From positions 1,701,221-1,765,220 of the forward strand of contig AP024673.1 of the NCBI GenBank assembly GCA_025998675.1: a stretch of 64,000 bases of DNA, in the 5' to 3' direction. The notes under the pieces were generated by a model. The model searched no databases, was not told the DNA's origin, and saw only the letters and a list, made by a program, of their open reading frames with translations. The translations under genes and the position numbers were made by a program. How positions within the stretch are numbered: position 1 is the stretch's first letter; each line of letters starts with the position of its first letter. The stretch is from Fimbriimonadales bacterium (GTDB lineage: Bacteria > Armatimonadota > Fimbriimonadia > Fimbriimonadales > GBS-DC). Below are positions 56,747 through 64,000 of the stretch, one piece after another.

Positions 56747-57700
56747 TTACAGGTTAGGATTGTCGGCGCTTGGATCCTGGTTCAGGCGGGTGGTGCGCCC
56801 ACCTGCGGACGGTACAGACGGGTGCTGATCCATGAACACCGTGTGCGGGAGGTTTTTCGCGTGCCCGTCGGCAAACGCCACATTCCAGTTTTCAGGGATG
56901 GGGCCGCCGTTGGGACCTTTAGAGGTTCCGTGCCACATGGCGAAGGCGTCGAAGATGAGGATGATGTCCGCGGGGCGCGCCACCGCCGCCAGCGTTTTGG
57001 GGTTCAGCGTCCACTGGCTGGAGCTGCCGCCGCGCAGCACATCCGAGTAGTTGTAGATGAGCCATGTGTTATACATGTAGTCGTGCCCGAAGACCTGATA
57101 GTGGCGCAGTCCCGTCAGCTCGAAGAGCGAGTTCTCGCCGCCGTTCGCCACGACGGTGGTCGAGTCGGCAGGGCAGTACCAGATGCCCCGCACGGTGCGC
57201 GACTGCATGATTTCCTGACGATCCTGAGCGACGCCCGCCTTGATGTAGGGGTCTACCAGTCGATGGATGTAGAAGGGGTAGGGCGCGGTTGACGGGAGAC
57301 CCGCCGGGCGGGGCGGCGCGTTGCCGACCATCTGACCAATCGGCAGGTAGCGCAAGCCCGCGATATTGTTGCCGCTGTTGTAGCACTGGATGCCGCGCGG
57401 GTCGATCCAGCAGGCGGTTGTGCGCACCCACGGGTTGCGCATGGCGGGCGGCGTGTTCGCGTTGAACGGCTCCGCTGGACCGCCGCTCACATTCACGCCC
57501 ATCGGCATCCGCTCGTCGTAGTCCTGCACATACATCAGCGCGCCGAGCGCAATCTGCTTGACATTGTTCAGGCACTGTGTGCGCGCTGCCGACTCGCGCG
57601 CCCGTGCGAACACCGGGAACAGAATCGCCGCCAGAATAGCGATAATCGCGATAACGACCAATAACTCTATCAGTGTGAATCCACGAGAGTGTCTCATCAT
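56747..57700 (-). CDS. Pseudopilin-like DUF1559 protein (H-X9-DG type), copy 1
   Basis: The 317-residue protein has the type IV pilin-like N-terminus [27 protein letters not shown], with the prepilin peptidase site G-F-T-L-I-E, and the C-terminal [14 protein letters not shown] of the DUF1559 family. A globular Cys-containing region lies between ([12 protein letters not shown]). Such proteins are abundant in planctomycetes and Armatimonadota and probably assemble as pseudopili or secretion filaments. The ATG has AAGGGGG upstream. Last gene of the pseudopilin operon. Confidence 0.93.
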   Translation of the reverse strand: MMRHSRGFTLIELLVVIAIIAILAAILFPVFARARESAARTQCLNNVKQIALGALMYVQDYDERMPMGVNVSGGPAEPFNANTPPAMRNPWVRTTACWIDPRGIQCYNSGNNIAGLRYLPIGQMVGNAPPRPAGLPSTAPYPFYIHRLVDPYIKAGVAQDRQEIMQSRTVRGIWYCPADSTTVVANGGENSLFELTGLRHYQVFGHDYMYNTWLIYNYSDVLRGGSSSQWTLNPKTLAAVARPADIILIFDAFAMWHGTSKGPNGGPIPENWNVAFADGHAKNLPHTVFMDQHPSVPSAGGRTTRLNQDPSADNPNL

Positions 57701-57714
57701 AAAACCCCCTTAAC

Positions 57715-57888
57715 TTAGAGTAGCTGTCCTTGCCCTTCGTTCGGGTTCTGCTGGGCGGGCGGGGGCGTCACCGGCTCCACATTCGGTTCAGGTGTGCGCA
57801 TGAACAGGAACCAGCTCAGGAACACTGCCGCCAGTGCAACGACCAGTAGCCCAATCGCGAGGGCGGGTTTGTCACGAAAGGTCTGCAT
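57715..57888 (-). CDS. Small single-pass membrane protein between two pseudopilin genes
   Basis: The 57-residue protein has MQTFRDKPALAIGLLVVALAA, one membrane segment (ALAIGLLVVALAAVFLSWFLF) and a Pro/Gln/Asn-rich outward tail (EPNVEPVTPPPAQQNPNEGQG). TAGGAGG lies 5 nt upstream of the ATG at 57888, and spacing to both pilin genes is short (9 and 14 bp), so it is co-transcribed. It may be an accessory or inner-membrane partner of the pseudopilus; no family recognised. Confidence 0.8.
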   Translation of the reverse strand: MQTFRDKPALAIGLLVVALAAVFLSWFLFMRTPEPNVEPVTPPPAQQNPNEGQGQLL

Positions 57889-57897
57889 GCATGCCTC

Positions 57898-58731
57898 CTA
57901 CAAGCAGCGGTTCCAGATGAGCCAGCGCGTGTTGGCGGTGTTGAAGTCGCGCAGCTCTTCGTTGTTCGAGCAGCCGCCCTGCGGGAACAGGCGCGGGTTC
58001 GGAATGACAGCTTCCAGCCGGAACCACTTGGTGTGCGAGTCGGCGAAGGTGAGGTTCAGCCCGCTGCGATGGCGCGCCATAATCGGGGCGTAGCCTGCCG
58101 TGCCGCTGCGCGCCAGCCCCTGAATCACCTGTCGGAACTGGGTTGTGCCCTCGCAGCCGCCGTAGGAGTTGTTGTCCGCCGAGAAGCCGAAGCAGTTGCC
58201 GCCCTGCTGCGGCGAGCGCCCGTTCGCCGTGTCCGCCAGCAGCACGAACTGTCCCGCTTCGCGGATCATCGCGAGGTTCGGCACCATAATCGTATGTTCG
58301 CCGCTGGGCAGGTCGCCGCCAATCCAGTACCAGCCCGCAATATGCGTGTTGTAGCCCACGGAGAGCCAGCCGCGCGCCGCCCAATCGTTCAGGTTGAAGT
58401 CTGCTGGGGGCTTCTCCGCATTCGGGCAGAAGTAGACATCCTTGTTCTTCACATACGGATCAATCAGCGCCGCCCATGTGCGCCGCGCGGGGTCGGGCAA
58501 GCCGCCGCCCCCCGGACCCAGCACCACGCGGTTCATCGGCAGTGTCTGCTCGTGGTCCGCGGCGTACATCTGGATCGCCTTCACCAGCTGGTTCATGTTA
58601 GAGGCACAGGTCGTCTGACGCGCCGACTCGCGCGCCTGCGCAAACACCGGGAACAGGATCGCCGCCAGAATGGCGATAATCGCGATGACTACCAGCAACT
58701 CGATCAGGGTAAACCCTCTGCCATAACGCAT
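57898..58731 (-). CDS. Pseudopilin-like DUF1559 protein, copy 2
   Basis: The 277-residue protein has the same prepilin N-terminus ([27 protein letters not shown]) and a DUF1559 body ([21 protein letters not shown]). At the C-terminal motif [17 protein letters not shown] the usual D-G is D-S. The ATG at 58731 has AAAGGAGG upstream and a TGTATAAT promoter about 72 nt away. First gene of the operon pilin-small membrane protein-pilin. Confidence 0.92.
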   Translation of the reverse strand: MRYGRGFTLIELLVVIAIIAILAAILFPVFAQARESARQTTCASNMNQLVKAIQMYAADHEQTLPMNRVVLGPGGGGLPDPARRTWAALIDPYVKNKDVYFCPNAEKPPADFNLNDWAARGWLSVGYNTHIAGWYWIGGDLPSGEHTIMVPNLAMIREAGQFVLLADTANGRSPQQGGNCFGFSADNNSYGGCEGTTQFRQVIQGLARSGTAGYAPIMARHRSGLNLTFADSHTKWFRLEAVIPNPRLFPQGGCSNNEELRDFNTANTRWLIWNRCL

Positions 58732-58803
58732 GAGTGTTGCCTCCTTTGACCCCTACAGGACAATCAAAATAAGAACACCTGCGCAGGGTCGGATATATCA
58801 CCT

Positions 58804-58809
58804 ATTATA
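58804..58809 (-). promoter_or_regulatory. Extended -10 promoter of the pseudopilin operon
   Basis: TGTATAAT on the minus strand (TATAAT at plus 58804-58809) lies 72 nt before the first pilin ATG; an SD leader follows. Confidence 0.6.
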
Positions 58810-58891
58810 CATCGATTTTTACCAGATTCCTGCTATCGAACTCCCTGGCGAGGGGCAAAATTCGCCTGAATTGCCCGCTTGTAGCGGGGGG

Positions 58892-58897
58892 TATAAT
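58892..58897 (+). promoter_or_regulatory. TATAAT -10 box for leaderless polX
   Basis: TATAAT ends 6 nt before the ATG at 58904 with no SD. Confidence 0.65.
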
Positions 58898-58903
58898 CCT
58901 GCT

Positions 58904-60622
58904 ATGTCCAACGAGGCGATAGCCCAGCAGTTTCTGGAACTCGCCGACCTGACCGAGTTTGTGGGGGATAGTCCGTTCAAGGCGCGCGCCTATCGTCAGG
59001 CGGCGCAACTGCTGGAATCGCTTCAGACGCCCATCGAAAGCCTGGCAGAACGCGGCAGGGAAGCCCTCGCTGCGTTGCCCGGCGTCGGCGACGCCATCGC
59101 CGACAAGATTCTCGCATACTTACAGACGGGCGCCATCCCCAAGCGTGAGCAGCTGCTGCAGACGGTTCCCGCTGGCGTGCTGGAGGTGATGGCGGTTCCG
59201 GGCATCGGCGCGAAGACGGCGCGGCTGCTTTATGAACAGCTGGGCGTTCACGACCTTGCCAGCCTGCGCGACGCGCTGATGAGCGGCGCGGTGGACCGTC
59301 TGCCCCATTTCAGCCCGCGCAAGCGGGAGCGGCTGCTGCGGCTGGTCGAACTCAAGCACAAGTCGCAACGGCGCACGCCGCTGGGGCTTGCGCTCCCGCG
59401 CGGACGCGAGTTGTTGCAGGCAATCCAGTCGCTTGATGGCGTGCAGCAGGCGATGCTGTGCGGCTCGGCGCGGCGCATGCAGGAAGATGTGGGCGACCTG
59501 GACTACCTCGTGGCGTCCGATACGCCGCAGGCGGCAACGCAGGCGTTCGTGAACCTGCCCGCCGTCGCCGAAGTGTACGCGCAGGGCGCCACGCGCGCGC
59601 AGGTGTTTTTGAAGAGTGGGCTGCAGGTAGACCTCAAGGTCGCGCCGTCTGAGCGGTGGGGCGCGGGGATGTTGTACCTCACGGGGTCGCGCGCCCACTC
59701 GATTCGCCTGCGCCAGCGCGCGCTGGAACGCGGGCTGAAGCTGAATGAGTATGGTGTGTGGCGCGGCGCGGAATGCCTCGCCGCCGACACGGAAGAGGCG
59801 GTCTATGCCGCGCTGGGGCTGCCGTGGATCCCACCGCCCCTGCGCGAGGACACAGGCGAACTCGAAGCCGCCGAGCAAGGGCGACTGCCCCGCCTCGTCG
59901 AGCGGCAGGACATCCGCGGCGACCTGCAGAGCCATTCGCACTGGTCGGACGGTCTGGACACGCTGGAGACGATGGCGCAGGCGGCGGACGCGCTGGGCTA
60001 TGAATACCTCGCGATTACCGACCATGCGCACCAGTTCGCCGACCGCGAGGCGTTTGAGCAGCGGAGGCGCGCCATTGAGCAGCTCAATCAGCGCAGGGGT
60101 GGACGCCCCTACCTGCTGAACGCCATCGAGGTGAACATCCTGCCCGATGGCAGCCTGCACGCGCCCGACTGGATGCTGCGCGCGGCGCAGTTTGTGCTGG
60201 CGGGCGTTCACGAGGCGCACGGGCAACCCGCCCCGCAGATGACCGCGCGGCTGATTCGTGCGCTGGAGCATCCCGCCGTCGACGCGCTGGCGCACCCGAC
60301 CGGCAGACGCTACGGCAAGCGCCCGCCCAACGACGCCGACTGGGCGCGCATCTTTGAGTGCGCCCGCGCGCTGGGCAAAGCGATCGAGATTAACGGCTAC
60401 CCGACGCGCATGGACCCACCGACGCCCCTCGCGCGCGTGCTGGTCGAAAGCGGCGCATGGGTTTGCTTGGGCACAGACGCGCACGCGGCGCGCGACCTGG
60501 GGGCGATGGAGCTGGCGGTGGGACTGGCGCAGCGCGGCTGGGCGACGCCCGAACGCATTCTCAACACGCGCCCCCTCGATGCGCTGATGCACTGGCTGGC
60601 ACAGAGGAGAGAAAACCCATGA
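58904..60622 (+). CDS. polX: Family X DNA polymerase with PHP domain
   Basis: The enzyme fills short gaps in base excision repair; the PHP domain gives 3'-5' exonuclease or phosphatase activity. The 572-residue protein has the HhH region (LPGVGDAIADKILAYLQTG; VPGIGAKTARLLYEQLG), the polymerase site GSARRMQEDVGDLDYLV with the GDxD pair and VDLKV, and the PHP motifs LQSHSHWSDG, ITDHAH, HPTGR and CLGTDAH. The downstream DUF3006 start overlaps its stop (ATGA). Confidence 0.95.
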   Translation: MSNEAIAQQFLELADLTEFVGDSPFKARAYRQAAQLLESLQTPIESLAERGREALAALPGVGDAIADKILAYLQTGAIPKREQLLQTVPAGVLEVMAVPGIGAKTARLLYEQLGVHDLASLRDALMSGAVDRLPHFSPRKRERLLRLVELKHKSQRRTPLGLALPRGRELLQAIQSLDGVQQAMLCGSARRMQEDVGDLDYLVASDTPQAATQAFVNLPAVAEVYAQGATRAQVFLKSGLQVDLKVAPSERWGAGMLYLTGSRAHSIRLRQRALERGLKLNEYGVWRGAECLAADTEEAVYAALGLPWIPPPLREDTGELEAAEQGRLPRLVERQDIRGDLQSHSHWSDGLDTLETMAQAADALGYEYLAITDHAHQFADREAFEQRRRAIEQLNQRRGGRPYLLNAIEVNILPDGSLHAPDWMLRAAQFVLAGVHEAHGQPAPQMTARLIRALEHPAVDALAHPTGRRYGKRPPNDADWARIFECARALGKAIEINGYPTRMDPPTPLARVLVESGAWVCLGTDAHAARDLGAMELAVGLAQRGWATPERILNTRPLDALMHWLAQRRENP

Positions 60623-60855
60623 GACGCCTGTTCGTGGATCGGATTGAGACCACCGAGCGCGGCGAGTCTATCGCCGTGTTGCTTGTGCCCGTCGGCGAGG
60701 GCGACTACCTGCACTGGCTCTGCCCGCTGGAGTGGCTGCCGCCCGACACACGCGAGGGACAGTGGCTGCGCGTCGAATTCACGCCCGACGAGGAAACCCA
60801 ATCCGAACTGCGCCACGAAATCGAGAGCCTCCTGCAGGAATTGCAGGGGGAATGA
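60619..60855 (+). CDS. DUF3006-like small protein
   Basis: The 78-residue protein begins RRLFVDRIETTERGESIAVLLVPVGEGDYLHWLCPLEWLP. This short beta-strand pattern with VDRIE and WLP matches DUF3006. It is coupled to polX by an ATGA overlap; in other genomes such proteins sit near secreted MBL or nuclease genes. Function unknown. Confidence 0.75.
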   Translation: MRRLFVDRIETTERGESIAVLLVPVGEGDYLHWLCPLEWLPPDTREGQWLRVEFTPDEETQSELRHEIESLLQELQGE

Positions 60856-60861
60856 ATTGGG

Positions 60862-60867
60862 TATAAT
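60862..60867 (+). promoter_or_regulatory. TATAAT -10 box of DUF1015-kdsB
   Basis: TATAAT in GGGTATAATTCA lies 49 nt before the ATG; the leader carries GAGGGAG. Confidence 0.6.
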
Positions 60868-60916
60868 TCAGTACCTAAAGAAGAGGGTTATTCTCCGTTG
60901 CGAGGGAGCAAACTGT

Positions 60917-62137
60917 ATGGCTACTGTAAGAGCGTTTCGAGCAACTCGTTTCGCGCGACTTATCCCGGAAGTAGTAGCGCCGCCGTATGATGTGATTGAC
61001 GACTCCTTGCGCCAGGAACTGGCGGCGCGTAATCCGTACAATATCGTGCATTTGACCTTGCCTGCTGGCGATGACGACCGTTATGCGCGCGCCGCGCGCC
61101 TGTTGCAACACTGGCTTGCCGAGGGCGTGCTGCGTCAGGACCCCGACCCCGCAATTTACCGCTACACGCAGCGATTCGTCGATCCGCTGTCCGGCGACGC
61201 CCGCACCCGCACGGGCTATTTCGTGCTGTTGCACACGGAGCCTTACGAGAACGGCGTCGTGCTGCCCCACGAGCAGACCTTCCCCGGTGTGAAGGAAGAC
61301 CGCTACCGCTTGCTGCAGGCGGCGCGCACGCACATGGAGACCATCTTCGGGCTGTTTGAAGACACGCCCGCGTTTCAGGAAGCCATCAGCGACCTGATGT
61401 GGGAGCCGCTGGCGCAGGTGGAAGGCGACGAGCTGCCCGAAGGCGTGTTTCACAAGCTGGAGCGAATCGTGAACCCGGTGGCGGTCGCGCGATTCGAGCG
61501 TGCGTTCGAGAACGCGCGCGTGTGGATTGCTGATGGGCATCACCGCTACGAGACCGCGCTGCGCTTCGGGCAGACCTACGGCTCGGACGGCTCGCCCGAA
61601 CGGTTCGTGCCCATCCTGCTCGTGCCGATGGACGACCCCGGTCTGGTGATTCTGCCCACGCATCGCGTGCTGGCAGAGCTGCCGCCGGGCGCGCCCGACG
61701 AGTGGCAGGCGCGTCTGCAGGAGGGGTTTGAATGTATCCCCGTGTCGCATGAGACGATTCTGGCGCAGATGGCGCCGCTGGGCGGCGAGGCGATTGGGTT
61801 CGTGTGGCGCGAGGGCGCATGGTTGATTCGCCCAAAGGCGTACCCCCCGGTACCGGGCGCGCCCGATGCGCTCACACGGCTCGACTCGTGGGTGCTGCAT
61901 GAGCGGGTGATGCCCGCGCTGGGCTATCACGAGCCACAGAAGAGCTACACGCGCTCGGCGGAGGACGCGCTGCAGGCGGTGCGCACAGGCGCGGCGCAGG
62001 CGGCGTTCCTGCTCAATCCGCCCCCGCTGCGCGCGCTGCAGCAAATCGCCAGCACGGGCGGCAAGATGCCCCACAAGTCCACCTACTTCCATCCCAAAGT
62101 GCTGTCGGGGCTGATTCTCTGGCAGGTGGGCGCATGA
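60917..62137 (+). CDS. DUF1015 protein
   Basis: The 406-residue protein opens MATVRAFRATRFARLIPEVVAPPYDVIDD and has NPYNIVHLTLP, HEQTFPGVKEDRYRLLQAARTHMETIFGLF, VWIADGHHRYETALRFG and VLPTHRVLAELPPG, all typical of DUF1015. An HxxY-type site (DGHHRYE) suggests a hydrolase or kinase-like role; not established. It overlaps kdsB by ATGA. Confidence 0.9.
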   Translation: MATVRAFRATRFARLIPEVVAPPYDVIDDSLRQELAARNPYNIVHLTLPAGDDDRYARAARLLQHWLAEGVLRQDPDPAIYRYTQRFVDPLSGDARTRTGYFVLLHTEPYENGVVLPHEQTFPGVKEDRYRLLQAARTHMETIFGLFEDTPAFQEAISDLMWEPLAQVEGDELPEGVFHKLERIVNPVAVARFERAFENARVWIADGHHRYETALRFGQTYGSDGSPERFVPILLVPMDDPGLVILPTHRVLAELPPGAPDEWQARLQEGFECIPVSHETILAQMAPLGGEAIGFVWREGAWLIRPKAYPPVPGAPDALTRLDSWVLHERVMPALGYHEPQKSYTRSAEDALQAVRTGAAQAAFLLNPPPLRALQQIASTGGKMPHKSTYFHPKVLSGLILWQVGA

Positions 62138-62865
62138 AAGTCATCGGCGTTATTCCTGCGCGCCTGGCGGCGACGCGCTTGCCCAACAAGCCCCTGCTGG
62201 ACATCGCGGGCAAACCGATGATTCAGTGGGTGTGGGAACGCGCGTCGCAGGCGCGCACCCTGCACGAACTCTACATCGCCACGCCCGACCCCGAAATCGT
62301 GGCGGCGGCGCAGGCGTTCGGCGCACAGGCGAGGCTCACCAGCCACGCGCACCGCTCGGGCACCGACCGCATGGCGGAGGTCGCCCGCAACACCGACGGC
62401 GAGATTTATGTGAACATCCAGGGCGACGAGCCGCTGGTGAACCCCGACGCGATTGACCGCGCCGTGCAGCCCCTGCTGGACGACCCGCAGGTGATGATGA
62501 GCAGCCTCTACTGTCACGCCCAGCCCGAAGACTACGAGGCGCCCAGCGTGGTGAAGGTGGTCATCGACCGCAACGGCGACGCGCTCTACTTCTCCCGCTC
62601 GCGAATTCCGTACCCGCGCGAGGCGACGGAAGCGCCTGTGCTGCGCCATATCGGGCTGTATGTGTTTCGCAAGCCCCTGCTGCTGCAATACGCCCAGTGG
62701 GCGCCGACGCCGCTGGAACGCACCGAGATGCTGGAGCAGTTGCGCGTGCTGGAACACGGCTACAGGATTCGGATGGTCTATTTCCCCAAGCCGTCCATCG
62801 CGGTGGATACGGAGACGGACCTGCAGCGGGTGCGCACGATACTCTCCAGCGCGGGTTCGATGTAG
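62134..62865 (+). CDS. kdsB: 3-deoxy-manno-octulosonate cytidylyltransferase (CMP-KDO synthetase)
   Basis: The enzyme activates KDO for lipid A-KDO assembly. The 243-residue protein has the start PARLAATRLPNKPLLDIAGKPM, the NIQGDEPLVNPD motif and the end PKPSIAVDTETDLQRVR. It indicates an outer membrane with KDO. It overlaps DUF1015 upstream, and its last 88 bp overlap the convergent apbE gene. Confidence 0.94.
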   Translation: MKVIGVIPARLAATRLPNKPLLDIAGKPMIQWVWERASQARTLHELYIATPDPEIVAAAQAFGAQARLTSHAHRSGTDRMAEVARNTDGEIYVNIQGDEPLVNPDAIDRAVQPLLDDPQVMMSSLYCHAQPEDYEAPSVVKVVIDRNGDALYFSRSRIPYPREATEAPVLRHIGLYVFRKPLLLQYAQWAPTPLERTEMLEQLRVLEHGYRIRMVYFPKPSIAVDTETDLQRVRTILSSAGSM

Positions 62866-63644
62866 AGCGCGGTGCTGAGCGCGTCGCACAGGGTCGGGTC
62901 GTCGCCAATCACCGCCACGGGCGGGCGCGACGGCGCAGGGTAGCCCGTGCGCGGGTCGAGAATGTGCCCGTAGCGGACGCCGTTCACCTCGAAAAACTGC
63001 TCGGCGTCGCCGGATACCCCCAGCGCGGCGTCGCGCAGTAGGATTTCGCTCCCGTCGGGCAGGCGCGTGCGCCAGCCGTCGGCGCCCATCGGCGCGCCCA
63101 GCGCGTAGAGCGTGCTGCCGCCCGCGTCTACGAGGGCGCTGGGAACTCCCAGCTGCCGCAGTATCCGCACGCACTGCGCGACCGCCCAGCCCTTGCCAAT
63201 CGCGCCGAAACTCAACTCAACGCCCCGCAGCGCGTAATAGACCCAGCAGCCGTTCGGCTCCAGCAGCACCAGCTCCATGCCCACGCGCTCCAGCGTCTCG
63301 GCAATAGTGTCGGGGTCGGGCGCGCGGTACTGTTTGTCCACAAAGCCCCACAGGCGTAGCAGGGGCGTAATGGTCGGGTCGAACGCGCCTTGCGTGAGCG
63401 CGTGCAACGACTGGCAGGTCTGCAGGAGCTGAAACAGTTCAGGCTCCACGCGCACGGGATGCAGGTGCGCGTGGGCGTTCAGGTAGCACAGGTCGCTGTC
63501 GGGCAGGTAGAGGCTGAGCTGGCGTTCGAGGCGGCGCGTCTCCTCCTGTAGCTCGCCAGCGACGCCCGCCGCCCAGTGCGCCTCGCCCTCAGGCAGGTAG
63601 AGTGTGAACTCTGTGCCCATCGCGCGCCAGCGGAAGTGGTGCAT
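62778..63644 (-). CDS. apbE: FAD:protein FMN transferase
   Basis: ApbE attaches FMN to threonines of target flavoproteins, such as subunits of Rnf or NQR complexes. The 288-residue protein has AMGTEFTLYLPEGE, GAFDPTITPLLRLWGF, LSFGAIGKGWAVAQCVRILRQLG, DAGGSTLYALG and GHILDPRTGYPAP. No signal peptide or lipobox is seen. The ATG at 63644 is 7 nt from TACAAT with no SD. Confidence 0.94.
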   Translation of the reverse strand: MHHFRWRAMGTEFTLYLPEGEAHWAAGVAGELQEETRRLERQLSLYLPDSDLCYLNAHAHLHPVRVEPELFQLLQTCQSLHALTQGAFDPTITPLLRLWGFVDKQYRAPDPDTIAETLERVGMELVLLEPNGCWVYYALRGVELSFGAIGKGWAVAQCVRILRQLGVPSALVDAGGSTLYALGAPMGADGWRTRLPDGSEILLRDAALGVSGDAEQFFEVNGVRYGHILDPRTGYPAPSRPPVAVIGDDPTLCDALSTALYIEPALESIVRTRCRSVSVSTAMDGLGK

Positions 63645-63651
63645 CGCGGGG

Positions 63652-63657
63652 ATTGTA
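63652..63657 (-). promoter_or_regulatory. TACAAT -10 box for leaderless apbE
   Basis: TACAAT on the minus strand ends 7 nt before the ATG at 63644. Confidence 0.65.
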
Positions 63658-63700
63658 CCCTGCTTCTGGGCTATCGGGTATCCTGTCGGGGGAGGCGACG

Positions 63701-64000
63701 ATGCGTGTCTGGGTACTGTTGGGGGCGTGCTGGCTGCTGATTGCATGCCAGCCGAGGCAGGTGGAGAATGGGAGCGGCGAATGGGTTCCCCGTCTGCGTG
63801 TGGTCGAGCGGGCGCCCACGCATGAGACCGTGCGCTACGAACGCGACCGAGTGCCCCTGTACGCCGAGATTTATCGCCCTGCAGGCAAGCGTCGCGCGCC
63901 GTCGGTGGTGTTGCTGCCCGGGGGCTTTGTGGGCGTGAACGCCAGTCATCGGGCGACGGCGCGGCGACTGGCGCAGGCGGGCTACCTGGTCGCGCTGCCC
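63701..64000 (+). CDS. Alpha/beta-hydrolase-like lipoprotein (3' partial)
   Basis: The gene runs off the right edge; 100 codons are visible. The N-terminus MRVWVLLGACWLLIACQP is a lipoprotein signal with lipobox LIAC. The body (VRYERDRVPLYAEIYRPAGKRR ... VVLLPGGFVGVNASHRATARRLAQAGYLVALP) has the oxyanion-loop pattern LLPGG of dienelactone-hydrolase-like enzymes; the catalytic Ser lies beyond the window. GGGGGAGG lies about 5 nt upstream of the ATG. It is divergent from apbE. Confidence 0.78.
   Translation, partial: MRVWVLLGACWLLIACQPRQVENGSGEWVPRLRVVERAPTHETVRYERDRVPLYAEIYRPAGKRRAPSVVLLPGGFVGVNASHRATARRLAQAGYLVALP

Overview
This 64 kb window is a high-GC bacterial chromosome segment packed with short convergent, divergent and overlapping genes. 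The gene content suggests a diderm, probably a member of the Armatimonadota (Fimbriimonadia-like). That placement is inference from three things: two DUF1559 (H-X9-DG type) pseudopilins, dockerin-type C-terminal tails on large secreted proteins, and a PEP-CTERM protein, together with kdsB, which implies KDO-containing lipopolysaccharide. No rRNA, tRNA or CRISPR array was seen.

Layout. 1-4.9 kb: two dockerin-tailed secreted proteins flank galT. 5-11.3 kb: an NHLRC2-like thioredoxin/NHL protein, an RtcB RNA ligase carrying a 492-residue intein, and glutamate dehydrogenase. 11.3-14.8 kb: mreB-mreC-mreD, with a DUF6922/AbiEii-type pair inserted between mreC and mreD. 15-19.6 kb: a secreted fibre-like protein, a pile-up of palindromic repeats, a membrane chemoreceptor and a redoxin. 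19.6-23.3 kb: prfA, a secreted protein, and nusA-ylxR with a structured leader. 23.6-35.8 kb: an M36-type metallopeptidase, a globin-coupled chemoreceptor, an S66 carboxypeptidase, a Uma2 protein, a TPR-folP-pyrC operon and a GAF-GGDEF cyclase. 36-47 kb: a HerA-type ATPase, etfBA, comM, DUF4058-AraC, and a DUF4838-amidohydrolase pair. 47-56.7 kb: DedA, a membrane protein/zinc-ribbon/GNAT operon divergent from a McsB-like kinase, BCP peroxiredoxin with an ABC ATPase, a PEP-CTERM protein, DCC-DUF2071, a ComEC-like hydrolase and comEA. 56.7-64 kb: a pseudopilin operon with a small membrane protein, PolX-DUF3006, DUF1015-kdsB, apbE, and a hydrolase running off the end.

Two themes cross the window. 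First, many start codons lie only 6-10 nt downstream of a -10-like box (TATAAT, TACAAT, TATTAT) with no Shine-Dalgarno site, as expected for leaderless mRNAs, whereas internal operon genes use SD sites or ATGA/GTGA overlaps. The extreme case is a 21-bp divergent promoter at 49443-49463, where one near-palindromic box appears to serve both genes. Second, a family of non-coding palindromic elements sits between genes. The elements share about 30-bp termini (ATACCAA ... TTGGTAT) but carry different hairpin cores, and one core also occurs alone at other sites.

Functions are assigned by motif reading only; no database search was possible. Starts were chosen from SD sites, -10 spacing, gene overlap and domain boundaries.
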